This document shows positions 17,601-26,113 of a DNA stretch of 64,000 bases, in pieces. Where the stretch lies: positions 124,001 to 188,000 of the forward strand of contig DATAZE010000024.1 of NCBI GenBank assembly GCA_036272195.1. The letters run 5' to 3'. Made by a program: the position numbers and the translations under genes. Below the pieces are notes generated by a model. That model saw only the letters and a list, made by a program, of their open reading frames with translations. It had not been told where the DNA came from and did no database searches. This DNA comes from DASXHY01 sp036272195. GTDB taxonomy: Bacteria > Verrucomicrobiota > Verrucomicrobiia > Limisphaerales > DASXHY01. Every line of letters begins with the position of its first letter. Within the stretch, counting starts at the first letter, position 1.

Positions 17601-20600
17601 TCAATAGCTCACACCGAACCGGAAGTACATCTGCGGCGCATTGGTGGTCGGCATCGCCAGGATGACTGCCGCGTTGCTGCCTATGATGGGCGGCCCGTAC
17701 GGCATCCAATCCACCAAGTTTGTGGAACACAGCGGCTGATAACTAACTCCCCGAATGCCAAACCAGTTGAGGTTCACATTCGTGCCGTCGAATTGCCCGC
17801 CGCTTAAATTGAAATCAGACGGCGACGCGACTAGGTAATTTTGGTTGAGAGCATTACTGGCCAGATTCGAATAATTTCGTGAAGCCGGCATAAACTGGGC
17901 GTTTCCCGACGGCGTGATATTACCCGTCCATGCCGGCGGGACGATCACGGAATAGAAACCGTTGATGTCGGTTGTGACCGCCGGCAATCCATTCGGCTGA
18001 ACGCTCATTCCAACAATGCCCGCGCCATTCGTGCCGATGATATTTCCTGAAACCAAAAGATTGGTTAAAATGTAAATGGTTCCGTCCTGGCCAGGGAATG
18101 CGCCTTCACCGCCACTGGCAAGGAGGTCGCCAGAAAACAAATTCGTGCCGGCGTAAATGGCGATGCGCCCTCCTCCTCCGCCACCGCCTTCGGTGGACTC
18201 GCCCGCGCCGCCGTTGGCGGTCACTGTTCCGTTGCCCGAAAAAGATTGAGCGTTAATCCAGATGCTGCCGCCGGAACCGCCGCCCGAGCCGTCGATGATG
18301 CCATCACCGCCGTTTACCGAAATACTTCCCCCCACGGACAAGACGCCGCTCACGCTCAACCGGATCACGCCGCCGCCTTGCGAGAAGTCCGGCAATTGAG
18401 GCAATGAGCCGCCCGCAGCCCCGAATTCAATCGGCCGATTGGACGAACCATAGGTGCTGCCACCGGGCGCGCCGAAGAAGCTTGCGCCTCCCGCGCCTCC
18501 GTAGCCGCCGCCACTGCCGTCCCCGTACGAATCCACGATGCCAAAGCCGGGAACTATCTCGCCGTCCGCGCTGGCATCCGCGTTAATCCCGCCGCCGGAG
18601 TTGATCGAGGCGTTTCCGAGCACGGTCAATTCCAAGGGTGCCCTTGGGTTCGCGTTAAAAAATCCCCCGGGTCCGACCGAAAGATTTTGGAGTGTCAACG
18701 GTGCCGTCGAACTGGCCGCCGCGCCGTTATTGAGTGAGAGCGTGATCGGCGTCTGGGCCAGCGAATCGAGCGGCGTGTTAGTACCCGGCGCGCCGCCGTC
18801 ATCGAGAATAAGTTGCGCAACGTTGGCGGAGTTCGTCCGCCAATAGATGGTGCCGGCTCCGCCCGCGAGAATCGGGCCTGCGCCGCCGCGCGCGGAAAAT
18901 TTTCCGCCGAATTGATTCGTGTTGAAATAAATGGCGATGCGCCCGCCTGCTCCCCCGCCGCCGCCACCAAAAATCTCTCCCTTGCCGCCATCAACGGAAA
19001 TTCTTCCCGTACCGGAAATTGTTCCGGCGTTTAACCAAAGACTTCCACCCGAGCCGCCGCCCGCGCCCGAAACGACGCCCGGCCCTCCGTTGGCGCTGAG
19101 CGCGCCATCGATTTTGAGGACGCCGTTGACAGTTAAATGCAAGGCGGCCCCACCCGCTGAGCCGTTCGTGGAATTGGCCCCTCCGCCGCTGCCCGCAAAA
19201 GTTGGTGCGAAGATGGAATCATAACTGCCGCCGCCGAACGCGGTGACTTGATTTCCCGCGCTGCCGTAACCGCCGTGTCCTCCCCCGCCGCCACTCGACG
19301 CGTCGTTGCTGTTCACACCGCCATACCCGGCGCCCAGGTTGGCCGCAAAACCCTCGCTGTCCAAAGTGATCGCGCCGCCCGGTTGAATGGTCAGATTGCT
19401 GAGGATCGTCATGGTCAGGGAATTACCGGACGCAGCGAGACCGACCAAAGCGTTCGATGAAACAGTCAGGCTATTCCAATTCATTTGGCCAAGTCCGACC
19501 GACGAGGAAAGAGTGACGGACGCGCCATCGGCAACGACAAAATCCTGGCTCTGCACGGAAGCGTTCACGAGCGTATTCGTGCCGCGAACTTCGCCGTTAT
19601 CGACAATCAGTTGAGAAGATTTACCCTGGCCTGACACAACTGAAATTGTATAAATCGTTCCCGCTCCACCGAAGTTTGCACCGGCCCCACCGCGGGCAGT
19701 AATCCCGCCAGAGAACAAATTCGTGTTGTAAGAAATCGCGATGCGCCCGCCGCCACCGCCGCTGTTCAGATTGGTATTCATCACACCTTCAGTGGAAATT
19801 TTTCCATCCAATTGCAACACCCCGCGCACTGTGATTTGCAATGCACCGCCGCCGTTACCACCCCCTAATCCGCCCTGGCTGCCGCCAATGGCCGGCTCAG
19901 AGATAGAATCTATGGTGACATTTCCTCCCAAAGCATTCAGGAAGCTGGCCCCGCCATAGCCGCCGTGCTCGCCGCCTCCGCCGGAGGCCGAAAGGGACTG
20001 GCCCTGGCTCCCACCCCCGGTAATCGTTCCATCCATTGAGATTTTTCCGCCTGCCTGGATCGTCGCGTTCGTCAGGATCGTAAACGTTGGCCGGCTTGAA
20101 GAGGCAGCAAGCCACGTACTGTTGGAGCCGATGAATAGACTATTAAAGGTGAGGGTTAAAGAGTTCGTTAAAATCGCTCCGCCGGTCACCGTCAAATCAA
20201 AATTTCCCTGCGAACTGAACAGCGGCGTGTAACCGCCCAGCACGCCGCCGTTGTCCACGATCAATCGCGGTCCTGGCCCCACAAATATGGGATTAGGCAA
20301 TAACTGAACCGGTCCCATAAAAATCGTTCCCGCGCCGCCGAAATTTGCGCCGCCGCCGCCACCGCCGCCCTCGGCATTCCCTGAGCCGCCATTCGCGGAA
20401 ATCGTGCCACTACCAGACAGCACCGCGGCAGAAAGCGAGACGGTGCCTCCCGAACCGCCGCCACCGTTAAGTGTGGGGCTGGCCGCGCCGTCGGCGGAAA
20501 TTCGACCATCAACCCGCAATGTTCCATCCACCGTCATCCGAAAGCTTCCGCCGCCATTGCCGCCGCTGCCGTTGAAGCCCGCACCTCCGCGGCTGCCGAC

Positions 20601-21044
20601 GGATAAGGGCAACGTGAAGGAATCCGAAAATGGATTGCCACCCGGGGCATTCAAAGCGCTCGCACCGCCGGAACCGGCACTCGCGCCGCCGCCACCGGTC
20701 AGGTTCAAAGTTTGTCCGATGCCCTGGCCTCCCGAACTGACGCCGTCCGCATTGAGAGCACCTCCGGCCTGGACGGTCGCAGTGAGGGCCACAATGACCT
20801 GTTGTTGTGAAATCGGATAGGTCTGGAGCGTGCTGTTCGAGCCGATCAGCAGATTTCCAAACTGGAGCGTGCCTGATACCGTATTGGAAAGCGCGGCTCG
20901 GCCGACGATGGTCAGATCGTACACTCCGGAGATGAAAGATAGCGGCGTGGAGGCCCCCCCGGTTGCCACCGTTATCAACGATAACTTGAGGGAATGGTGG
21001 CAGCGCGGGCAATGGCAGGGGAACCTTGCCGGTAAATCCGACAT
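17601..21044 (-). CDS. Glycine-rich protein, C-terminal frame
   Basis: Homology starts at about 20953 (ASTPLSFISGVYDLTIVG) and continues through about five repeat units, the regulatory-like domain and the C-terminal sandwich to the stop at 17601. The first 30 residues of the open frame (from 21044) do not fit the repeat and are probably not translated as such. Confidence 0.75.
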   Translation of the reverse strand: MSDLPARFPCHCPRCHHSLKLSLITVATGGASTPLSFISGVYDLTIVGRAALSNTVSGTLQFGNLLIGSNSTLQTYPISQQQVIVALTATVQAGGALNADGVSSGGQGIGQTLNLTGGGGASAGSGGASALNAPGGNPFSDSFTLPLSVGSRGGAGFNGSGGNGGGSFRMTVDGTLRVDGRISADGAASPTLNGGGGSGGTVSLSAAVLSGSGTISANGGSGNAEGGGGGGGANFGGAGTIFMGPVQLLPNPIFVGPGPRLIVDNGGVLGGYTPLFSSQGNFDLTVTGGAILTNSLTLTFNSLFIGSNSTWLAASSSRPTFTILTNATIQAGGKISMDGTITGGGSQGQSLSASGGGGEHGGYGGASFLNALGGNVTIDSISEPAIGGSQGGLGGGNGGGALQITVRGVLQLDGKISTEGVMNTNLNSGGGGGRIAISYNTNLFSGGITARGGAGANFGGAGTIYTISVVSGQGKSSQLIVDNGEVRGTNTLVNASVQSQDFVVADGASVTLSSSVGLGQMNWNSLTVSSNALVGLAASGNSLTMTILSNLTIQPGGAITLDSEGFAANLGAGYGGVNSNDASSGGGGGHGGYGSAGNQVTAFGGGSYDSIFAPTFAGSGGGANSTNGSAGGAALHLTVNGVLKIDGALSANGGPGVVSGAGGGSGGSLWLNAGTISGTGRISVDGGKGEIFGGGGGGAGGRIAIYFNTNQFGGKFSARGGAGPILAGGAGTIYWRTNSANVAQLILDDGGAPGTNTPLDSLAQTPITLSLNNGAAASSTAPLTLQNLSVGPGGFFNANPRAPLELTVLGNASINSGGGINADASADGEIVPGFGIVDSYGDGSGGGYGGAGGASFFGAPGGSTYGSSNRPIEFGAAGGSLPQLPDFSQGGGVIRLSVSGVLSVGGSISVNGGDGIIDGSGGGSGGSIWINAQSFSGNGTVTANGGAGESTEGGGGGGGRIAIYAGTNLFSGDLLASGGEGAFPGQDGTIYILTNLLVSGNIIGTNGAGIVGMSVQPNGLPAVTTDINGFYSVIVPPAWTGNITPSGNAQFMPASRNYSNLASNALNQNYLVASPSDFNLSGGQFDGTNVNLNWFGIRGVSYQPLCSTNLVDWMPYGPPIIGSNAAVILAMPTTNAPQMYFRFGVSY

Positions 21045-21924
21045 AGACTATCCCCGCACCGCCATAATTTGCGCCCGCTCCACCATAAGCGGTGAAGCTG
21101 CCGGAAAATAAATTGGTCGTACAATAAATCGCAACGCGTCCACCGCCACCGCCGCCACCTCCGGTATCATTCGCGGCACCGCCGTTGGCGGAAACCGTCC
21201 CTGTGCCGGAAAGCGTTTCCGCCCTCAACACGATGCTTCCCCCTGCCCCGCCGCCGCTGTTGAAGCCCGGGCCGGTGATGCCGTTGGCGGAAATTTTTCC
21301 ATCCAGTTGTAGTGTGTTTTGGACGGTCAAATTGATGACGCCGCCGCCTTTGCCGCCGAGGCCATTTGCGCCGACACCGCCCATGCCACCCAGGGTTGTC
21401 GGTTGCGTCTGCGAGCCCAAAACAGTGCCACCGAAAGCATTGGTGGCCCCGTTGCCGCCATTGCCGCCGTTACCGCCACCGCCGCCGGTGGAATTCGCGC
21501 TGGTTCCGGAACCCACGGAGGCGGAGGATTCGCCGTCCACCGTAATACCGCCGTTCGATTGGATCACGGCACTGGCTGCCGTCACGTTGTAACTTTGAAA
21601 TGAAAAGGCTGTTGTCGTGAGCCAACTGTTTGAGCCGATTAAAAGATTGCGGACAGATATCGCGCCAGCGGCATTGGTCAACACAGCGCCGCCGCTGATT
21701 TGCAAATCGTATTGTCCAGTGAGAGAGCCCAAAGAGGTGATGCCGGCCAGACCTCCATTATCCACGACCAATTGCGGGATGGAATTGCTCAGTTGCAAAT
21801 AGACCGTTCCCGCCCCGCCCGCGTTAGTCCCCGCGCCGCCGTGCGCCGCAAAATTTCTGGTGAACTGATTGGTGCCGAAATAAACCGCCCACCGCCCACC
21901 GCCCACCGCCGCCACCGCCGCCAA
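20509..21924 (-). CDS. Glycine-rich protein, third frame
   Basis: It resumes the pattern with GRWAVYFGTNQF at about 21900 and carries two further units to VIVDNGGNRGG at about 20955. After the G7 tract the frame degenerates into arginine-rich sequence, showing the register is lost there. Confidence 0.65.
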   Translation of the reverse strand: MAAVAAVGGGRWAVYFGTNQFTRNFAAHGGAGTNAGGAGTVYLQLSNSIPQLVVDNGGLAGITSLGSLTGQYDLQISGGAVLTNAAGAISVRNLLIGSNSWLTTTAFSFQSYNVTAASAVIQSNGGITVDGESSASVGSGTSANSTGGGGGNGGNGGNGATNAFGGTVLGSQTQPTTLGGMGGVGANGLGGKGGGVINLTVQNTLQLDGKISANGITGPGFNSGGGAGGSIVLRAETLSGTGTVSANGGAANDTGGGGGGGGRVAIYCTTNLFSGSFTAYGGAGANYGGAGIVYVGFTGKVPLPLPALPPFPQVIVDNGGNRGGLHAAIFHLRSVRSDHRRPSRAFQYGIRHAPVWKSADRLEQHAPDLSDFTTTGHCGPHCDRPGRRCSQCGRRQFGRPGHRTNFEPDRWRRRECRFRRCERFECPGWQSIFGFLHVALIRRQPRRCGLQRQRRQWRRKLSDDGGWNIAG

Positions 21925-22249
21925 CCAAATTGTTGGCCGGTCCGCCGTTGGCCGAAATCGTTCCGCCGCCGGTAAGAGTCCCCACCGTCAACCACACGCT
22001 GCCACCCGATCTGCCGCCGTTGTTGAGCCCAAGAGCGGGCGCGCCGTTAGCCGAGATATTCCCTGCTAGCGATAGCGTTCCCGCCACGGTCATATTAATG
22101 GCCCCACCCCCGGGCGTGAATGGCGTCGAACCGCCGGGGCTTCCGAGGTCCACCGGAAAAATCACCGAGCCATAACCGCACCGCCCGGCGTTCCGCACAC
22201 ACTGTTTCCGCCATATCCACCATAACTGCCGCCAGAACCCGCGCCACAA
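21824..22249 (-). CDS. Glycine-rich protein, second frame
   Basis: The homologous part begins at about 22185 with YGSVIFPVDLGSPGG and runs to the poly-Gly stretch ending GRWAVGG near 21885. Beyond that the frame is out of register with the repeat pattern. Confidence 0.5.
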   Translation of the reverse strand: MWRGFWRQLWWIWRKQCVRNAGRCGYGSVIFPVDLGSPGGSTPFTPGGGAINMTVAGTLSLAGNISANGAPALGLNNGGRSGGSVWLTVGTLTGGGTISANGGPANNLVGGGGGGGRWAVGGLFRHQSVHQKFCGARRRGD

Positions 22250-23634
22250 ATCCCACTGCCCGCTCCGAGTCCGGAAGTAGATCGGAAATTGGCATTGATG
22301 GCAGAATTCGATTCAAGGGTTGCATTGCCATTAACACTCAACACCAATGCTGTGCCGTCAAAAGGCACCAGCCAGCTATTCGAGCCGACAAACAAGTTGG
22401 TGACAAACAAGACCGAACTTTGCGGTTGGGCAATCGCGCCTTTGGAAATTGTCAGGTCGCTGATGGCAGCGGAAAAACTGGTGTTCGTACCGCGCTTGCC
22501 ACCGTTCACGATGAAAAGTCGGCCCGCGGGATTGGCAATGGATTGCAGGTAAATGGTTCCCGCGCCGCCGACAGTTGCGCCGTTGCCGCCGAAAGCGGAA
22601 ATGGTCCCGGTAAAATTATTCGTTCCAGAATAAATTGCAATCCGCCCACCGCCACCACCGCCGCCATCAGGCAAATCGGCTGAACCGCCGTTGGCTGAGA
22701 TTGCGCCGGCACCGGAAAAACTCTGCGCGGAAATCCACAGGCTGCCGCCTGAGCCACCGCCGCAGTGCGCGTTGGTGCCTTTCAGGCCATCGGCAAAGAT
22801 TTGCCCATCGACCTGGAGATTGCCGCCAACAACCAGCGCCACGACGCCACCGCCTCCCCCACCCCCGGCCGACCCGGAGCCGCCACCGCTGCCAAGCGTG
22901 GCAGGATTGGTCGTGGAACCATACGCGCCGCCGCCGCGCGCAGACGTGGAACTCATTCCGCCGCTGCCACCATACGCTCCACCGCCGCCCGCCGTGAAAA
23001 CAAACGGATAATTCGTGGCGTGACTCGTGCCTGCGCCGTTGAGAAAACCAATTCCGCCCGCATAACCTTTTCCAGAAATGTTAATCGCGGCGCCCGCTCC
23101 GACTTGCAGGCTATTGTTGATGGTCAGATTGACCCCTTGAAAATCCTGCGCCCAATCGTATTCAACCAGCACCGATGCGCCTTCCGCGATAGCCGAATTG
23201 GCCGTTAGCGTCAGTTCCGTGAACTGGTTGGAAAGCGTGACATGGTAATCGACGCCTTCCGTGTAAAGAATGTTCGCGGAACTGTCGAACACGAGAATGC
23301 TGTCCGCATCGACGTTGGTGTTGCTCAAAACCGCCGGAGTAATTGCACTGAAAGTCTGTGATTCGTCGGAAACTGAAACACTGAATTGCTGCGGGCCGTA
23401 GGGAAATGCCGAATGTGTCAGCACTGAGCCGTTCAGCAATTGCACACTGTTAAATGTGTGCGTGCCGTCCACGGTCAGCGTGCAGTTCGTCACGACGATG
23501 TCCTGGCCATCGTACGAATGATCTGCAAAGCTGATGAAGTTGTCGTGCAGGAAGGTTACGGCCATTGCGCTGGTGATCTGCGCGCAAAACAGCAAGGCGA
23601 TGGCCCCGAGTCGGGTTGCTCTGAGGGTTTTCAT
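22162..23634 (-). CDS. Glycine-rich protein, N-terminal frame
   Basis: This segment carries the signal peptide and the first two poly-Gly units. The start at ATG 23634 gives a clean signal sequence; an upstream in-frame start at 23673 would add 13 residues and spoil it. After CGTPGGAV the frame runs into a stop, while the homologous continuation (YGSVIFPVDLGSPGGS) is found in the next frame. Confidence 0.7.
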   Translation of the reverse strand: MKTLRATRLGAIALLFCAQITSAMAVTFLHDNFISFADHSYDGQDIVVTNCTLTVDGTHTFNSVQLLNGSVLTHSAFPYGPQQFSVSVSDESQTFSAITPAVLSNTNVDADSILVFDSSANILYTEGVDYHVTLSNQFTELTLTANSAIAEGASVLVEYDWAQDFQGVNLTINNSLQVGAGAAINISGKGYAGGIGFLNGAGTSHATNYPFVFTAGGGGAYGGSGGMSSTSARGGGAYGSTTNPATLGSGGGSGSAGGGGGGGVVALVVGGNLQVDGQIFADGLKGTNAHCGGGSGGSLWISAQSFSGAGAISANGGSADLPDGGGGGGGRIAIYSGTNNFTGTISAFGGNGATVGGAGTIYLQSIANPAGRLFIVNGGKRGTNTSFSAAISDLTISKGAIAQPQSSVLFVTNLFVGSNSWLVPFDGTALVLSVNGNATLESNSAINANFRSTSGLGAGSGICGAGSGGSYGGYGGNSVCGTPGGAVMAR

Positions 23635-23764
23635 TTTCCAAGTGGAACTCTTATACGCGCGCCAAAAAAGCATTGGAAGTGCTTTCTAGCGTGTGCTGGC
23701 AGACGCACAGAGCGTCGGCAATTTCCCCCGGAAAGCCGTCGAAAACGAGAAATCAATACAGTCC

Positions 23765-24607
23765 CTACTCTTCTCCCTTTGAATACCGGTAAATCTGCTC
23801 CCCTCCGTTGGTGCCCCGCGATTCCCAGGCGTCCCGATTGAAGAGCGGCGCCCGCTGGAGGGTCGCCGCGTCTGCGTTCAACATCAATTTGCGGTTACTG
23901 TCGGTTGGACTCAAAGCCCCCAAAGGAATCGCGTATTCCTGGTCGCGCCGCAAAAATCGACCGGTCGATACGATGACAAACGCGGGACGTGGCGGGCCGA
24001 AGCTGACGAGCAAATCAATGACTTCACCAATCTTTTCCTGTTTCTGGTTCACGATGCGCTCGCCCATGAGATCGCTGGAAAATTTCAGTATCACCGCGGG
24101 CGCGTTGCTCGGCCCCGCGGCGTCTCTTCCGGTGGTGGACAGAAAATTTTTGGAACTGGTTGCGCTGTTGGCAGGTGACAATCCGAAATAGCGGGTGATT
24201 TCCCGGGCGCGAGCCGGTTCGGCAAGCGATGTGAGGCTCGACGATTTGAAAACAGGCGCGCCCCGCCACTGTCCTGCCGTGGCGAAAATGGCAAGCGTTT
24301 CACGTTTCGCCGTAGCAGCGGTGATGATTTGCGCTGGCACCAGTTTCAGGGTCGAGCGCACGCCAAAAATTCCACCTGAACCAATGACGGCATATTTGAG
24401 TTCGCCGCTCCGGGTGTCGACGATAAGGTTTCGCAATGTGCCGATCTTTTGGCCGTCGCTGTTCTCCACTTTCAACCCGAATAACTGTTCGGATCGGAGC
24501 GGCGTCCAGAAAGGATTCGTCTGGGCAGCGCCCAGCACCGCCCAGGCCAGCGTCAACACCAGCGGCAAAGCGAAGAGGATTTTCACCGTGAGCGGCCGTT
24601 TCGACAT
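23765..24607 (-). CDS. Secreted PRC-barrel domain protein
   Basis: A 280-residue protein with a signal peptide (MSKRPLTVKILFALPLVLTL, then AWAVLGAAQ) and two PRC-barrel-like units. The first is around LFGLKVENSDGQKIGTLRNLIVD; the second is around LMGERIVNQKQEKIGEVIDLLV. PRC barrels often tune membrane or RNA-associated assemblies; exported tandem copies have no assigned function. The start at 24607 was preferred over 24643 because it places the signal peptide at the N-terminus. Confidence 0.75.
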   Translation of the reverse strand: MSKRPLTVKILFALPLVLTLAWAVLGAAQTNPFWTPLRSEQLFGLKVENSDGQKIGTLRNLIVDTRSGELKYAVIGSGGIFGVRSTLKLVPAQIITAATAKRETLAIFATAGQWRGAPVFKSSSLTSLAEPARAREITRYFGLSPANSATSSKNFLSTTGRDAAGPSNAPAVILKFSSDLMGERIVNQKQEKIGEVIDLLVSFGPPRPAFVIVSTGRFLRRDQEYAIPLGALSPTDSNRKLMLNADAATLQRAPLFNRDAWESRGTNGGEQIYRYSKGEE

Positions 24608-24716
24608 GCTCGTAATATAACGATTTGCGCCACCTGCCGCCATTGGGGTTTGCCCCGTAGGCAGGCCAGGGTTGTCTTCATCAATGTTTTGTCAGCATGC
24701 ATTTGTGTGCCAGGGA

Positions 24717-25532
24717 TTAAATATTCGCCGCGAACGAAATCAACCGCCGATATTCACCGAGAATCGTCCGAATCGCCACAACCAGTGCTTGCACCTGCAA
24801 ATCCATCGGCGCGTGGTGCGGGGTTTCAAATATAATCTCAAACGGCGGTTCCGATTGCATCGGCGCGGCCAGAATGCCGTCGTAACTATGATAAATAATT
24901 CCATCGCGTGCCGCAAAGCCATCAATGGTGGCATTGATATTGCGAGGCAAAATTTTTCCAGCCTCGGTCAACGCGGGCCGCAATAGATTCTCCGTCAAGG
25001 TATGCCCCCGCACAAACCCATAAAGGCCATCGCTGGTGTCATCCGCGTGGAGTTGAACGATGCCGCTGAACCGCTGCGTGCGGAGTTCGTGCTCAAGAAT
25101 CTCAACTTCCGGCTCGGGAGACGATTTCCAAAATTCACGGTTGAGGTCCTTCCCTCTTCGTGAGTGGCGCGTGTTGTCCTCAAAACCGGTCGGGTTGCAA
25201 AAGGGATATATATGCAGCAGGAAATTCTCCACGAGCGCCGGCTCGCGCGCCGCCTGGGAAAGAAATTGCGCGGCCGCCAGCGCCCCCGCCGGTTCATCGC
25301 CGTGAATGGCGGCAAAGATGCCGATGTGAATCGGGTCGCCGCTGTTCGGTCCACGAAGAGTGAAACGCGGCAGGGAATATTTTCTTCCATCGGTTTCAAA
25401 AGAGCCCAGCGCTTCAAATTGCGCACCCGGCAATGCTGTCAAAGGCTCCAGCAGCCGCCCGATTGAACGGCGACCGTCTGCGAGTTTCAATTGTGATTCG
25501 AAATCATTCACCTGCGGCGGAAGTATCCGCAA
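24717..25532 (-). CDS. M14-family zinc metallopeptidase (carboxypeptidase/deacylase-like)
   Basis: A 271-residue enzyme. Zinc ligands are recognisable in AAIHGDEPAG (His76, Glu79) and in the later VQLHADD (His about 162). FCNPTGFEDNTR and GKDLNREF are typical M14 substrate-binding segments. The EIIFETPHH segment could hold the catalytic Glu. It has no signal peptide, so it probably acts in the cytosol on peptides or amidated amino acids, as in the succinylglutamate-desuccinylase branch. Confidence 0.8.
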   Translation of the reverse strand: MRILPPQVNDFESQLKLADGRRSIGRLLEPLTALPGAQFEALGSFETDGRKYSLPRFTLRGPNSGDPIHIGIFAAIHGDEPAGALAAAQFLSQAAREPALVENFLLHIYPFCNPTGFEDNTRHSRRGKDLNREFWKSSPEPEVEILEHELRTQRFSGIVQLHADDTSDGLYGFVRGHTLTENLLRPALTEAGKILPRNINATIDGFAARDGIIYHSYDGILAAPMQSEPPFEIIFETPHHAPMDLQVQALVVAIRTILGEYRRLISFAANI

Positions 25533-25687
25533 AAATAATTTTCACACAAGTGCGCACAAACGGCGCCGCCGCCGATCGTTGAAAACTTTTCCGCATTCTT
25601 TTTTTTCGATTACCCCTTGAAGAAAGAATCGAGAGGACTAGGTTTTGCCTTCGCCAAAAAATTGGCGGAAATAACCAAAGGAAAATT

Positions 25688-26107
25688 ATGCAAATGATAC
25701 CGCAAAATCAGGATCCGGCCCGCGCGCGGGCGTTCTTCGAGCAGAAAGTTGCCTTCACTACCGGCCCGATGGAGGTGGAGCACGCGATTAAAAACCACGA
25801 AAATATTGTCGTCGTGGACGTGCGGGACGCGGAGGACTATGCCAAGGCGCACGTGCCGGGCGCGATCAACCTTCCGAAGGAAAGCTGGAACAATCCGGAA
25901 GGCTTGCAGAAAAACCGGACGAACATTGTTTATTGCTACACGCAGCAATGTCATCTGGCGGCGCAGGCCTGCGTCCAATTTGCCGGGCAGGGTTATCCCG
26001 TGATGGAAATGGATGGCGGCTTCCAGACGTGGCAGGACAATAAACTGGATACGGAAAAGGGCAATAACCGTGTCGGCACAGCGGGACAACGCGCATTCTC
26101 GCGTTGA
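25688..26107 (+). CDS. Single-domain rhodanese-like protein
   Basis: A 139-residue rhodanese fold: VVVDVRDAEDYAKAHVPGAINLP (about 41-63 in two runs) and the active-site loop VYCYTQQCHLA with Cys83 as the likely persulfide carrier and a second Cys88. ATG 25688 is preceded by a CAAAGG ribosome site. It may serve sulfur transfer or detoxification. It is convergent with the lipase-maturation-factor gene. Confidence 0.85.
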   Translation: MQMIPQNQDPARARAFFEQKVAFTTGPMEVEHAIKNHENIVVVDVRDAEDYAKAHVPGAINLPKESWNNPEGLQKNRTNIVYCYTQQCHLAAQACVQFAGQGYPVMEMDGGFQTWQDNKLDTEKGNNRVGTAGQRAFSR

Positions 26108-26113
26108 GAAAAA

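Larger units (their letters stand above)
17601..23634 (-). pseudogene. Giant glycine-rich secreted repeat protein gene, split by three frameshifts
   Basis: Four overlapping frames join into one protein of about 2,010 residues. The N-terminus has a signal peptide (MKTLRATRLGAIALLFCAQ then AMA). The body is about nine units of roughly 200 residues, each with a poly-Gly run, a segment like RIAIYxGTNxFSG, GGAGTIY, LIVDNGG, TPL, and a beta-rich stretch ending LxIGSNS. A carboxypeptidase-regulatory-like segment (GIVGMSVQPNGLPAVTTDING) and a C-terminal sandwich (FNLSGGQFDGTNVNLNWFG) close it. Frame changes lie near 22190 (a T appears missing), at 21885-21905 (7-bp repeat in three copies) and at 20953-20959 (G7 on the coding strand). 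It is probably a cell-surface or matrix protein. Decay, phase variation or sequencing error are the alternatives. Confidence 0.75.
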
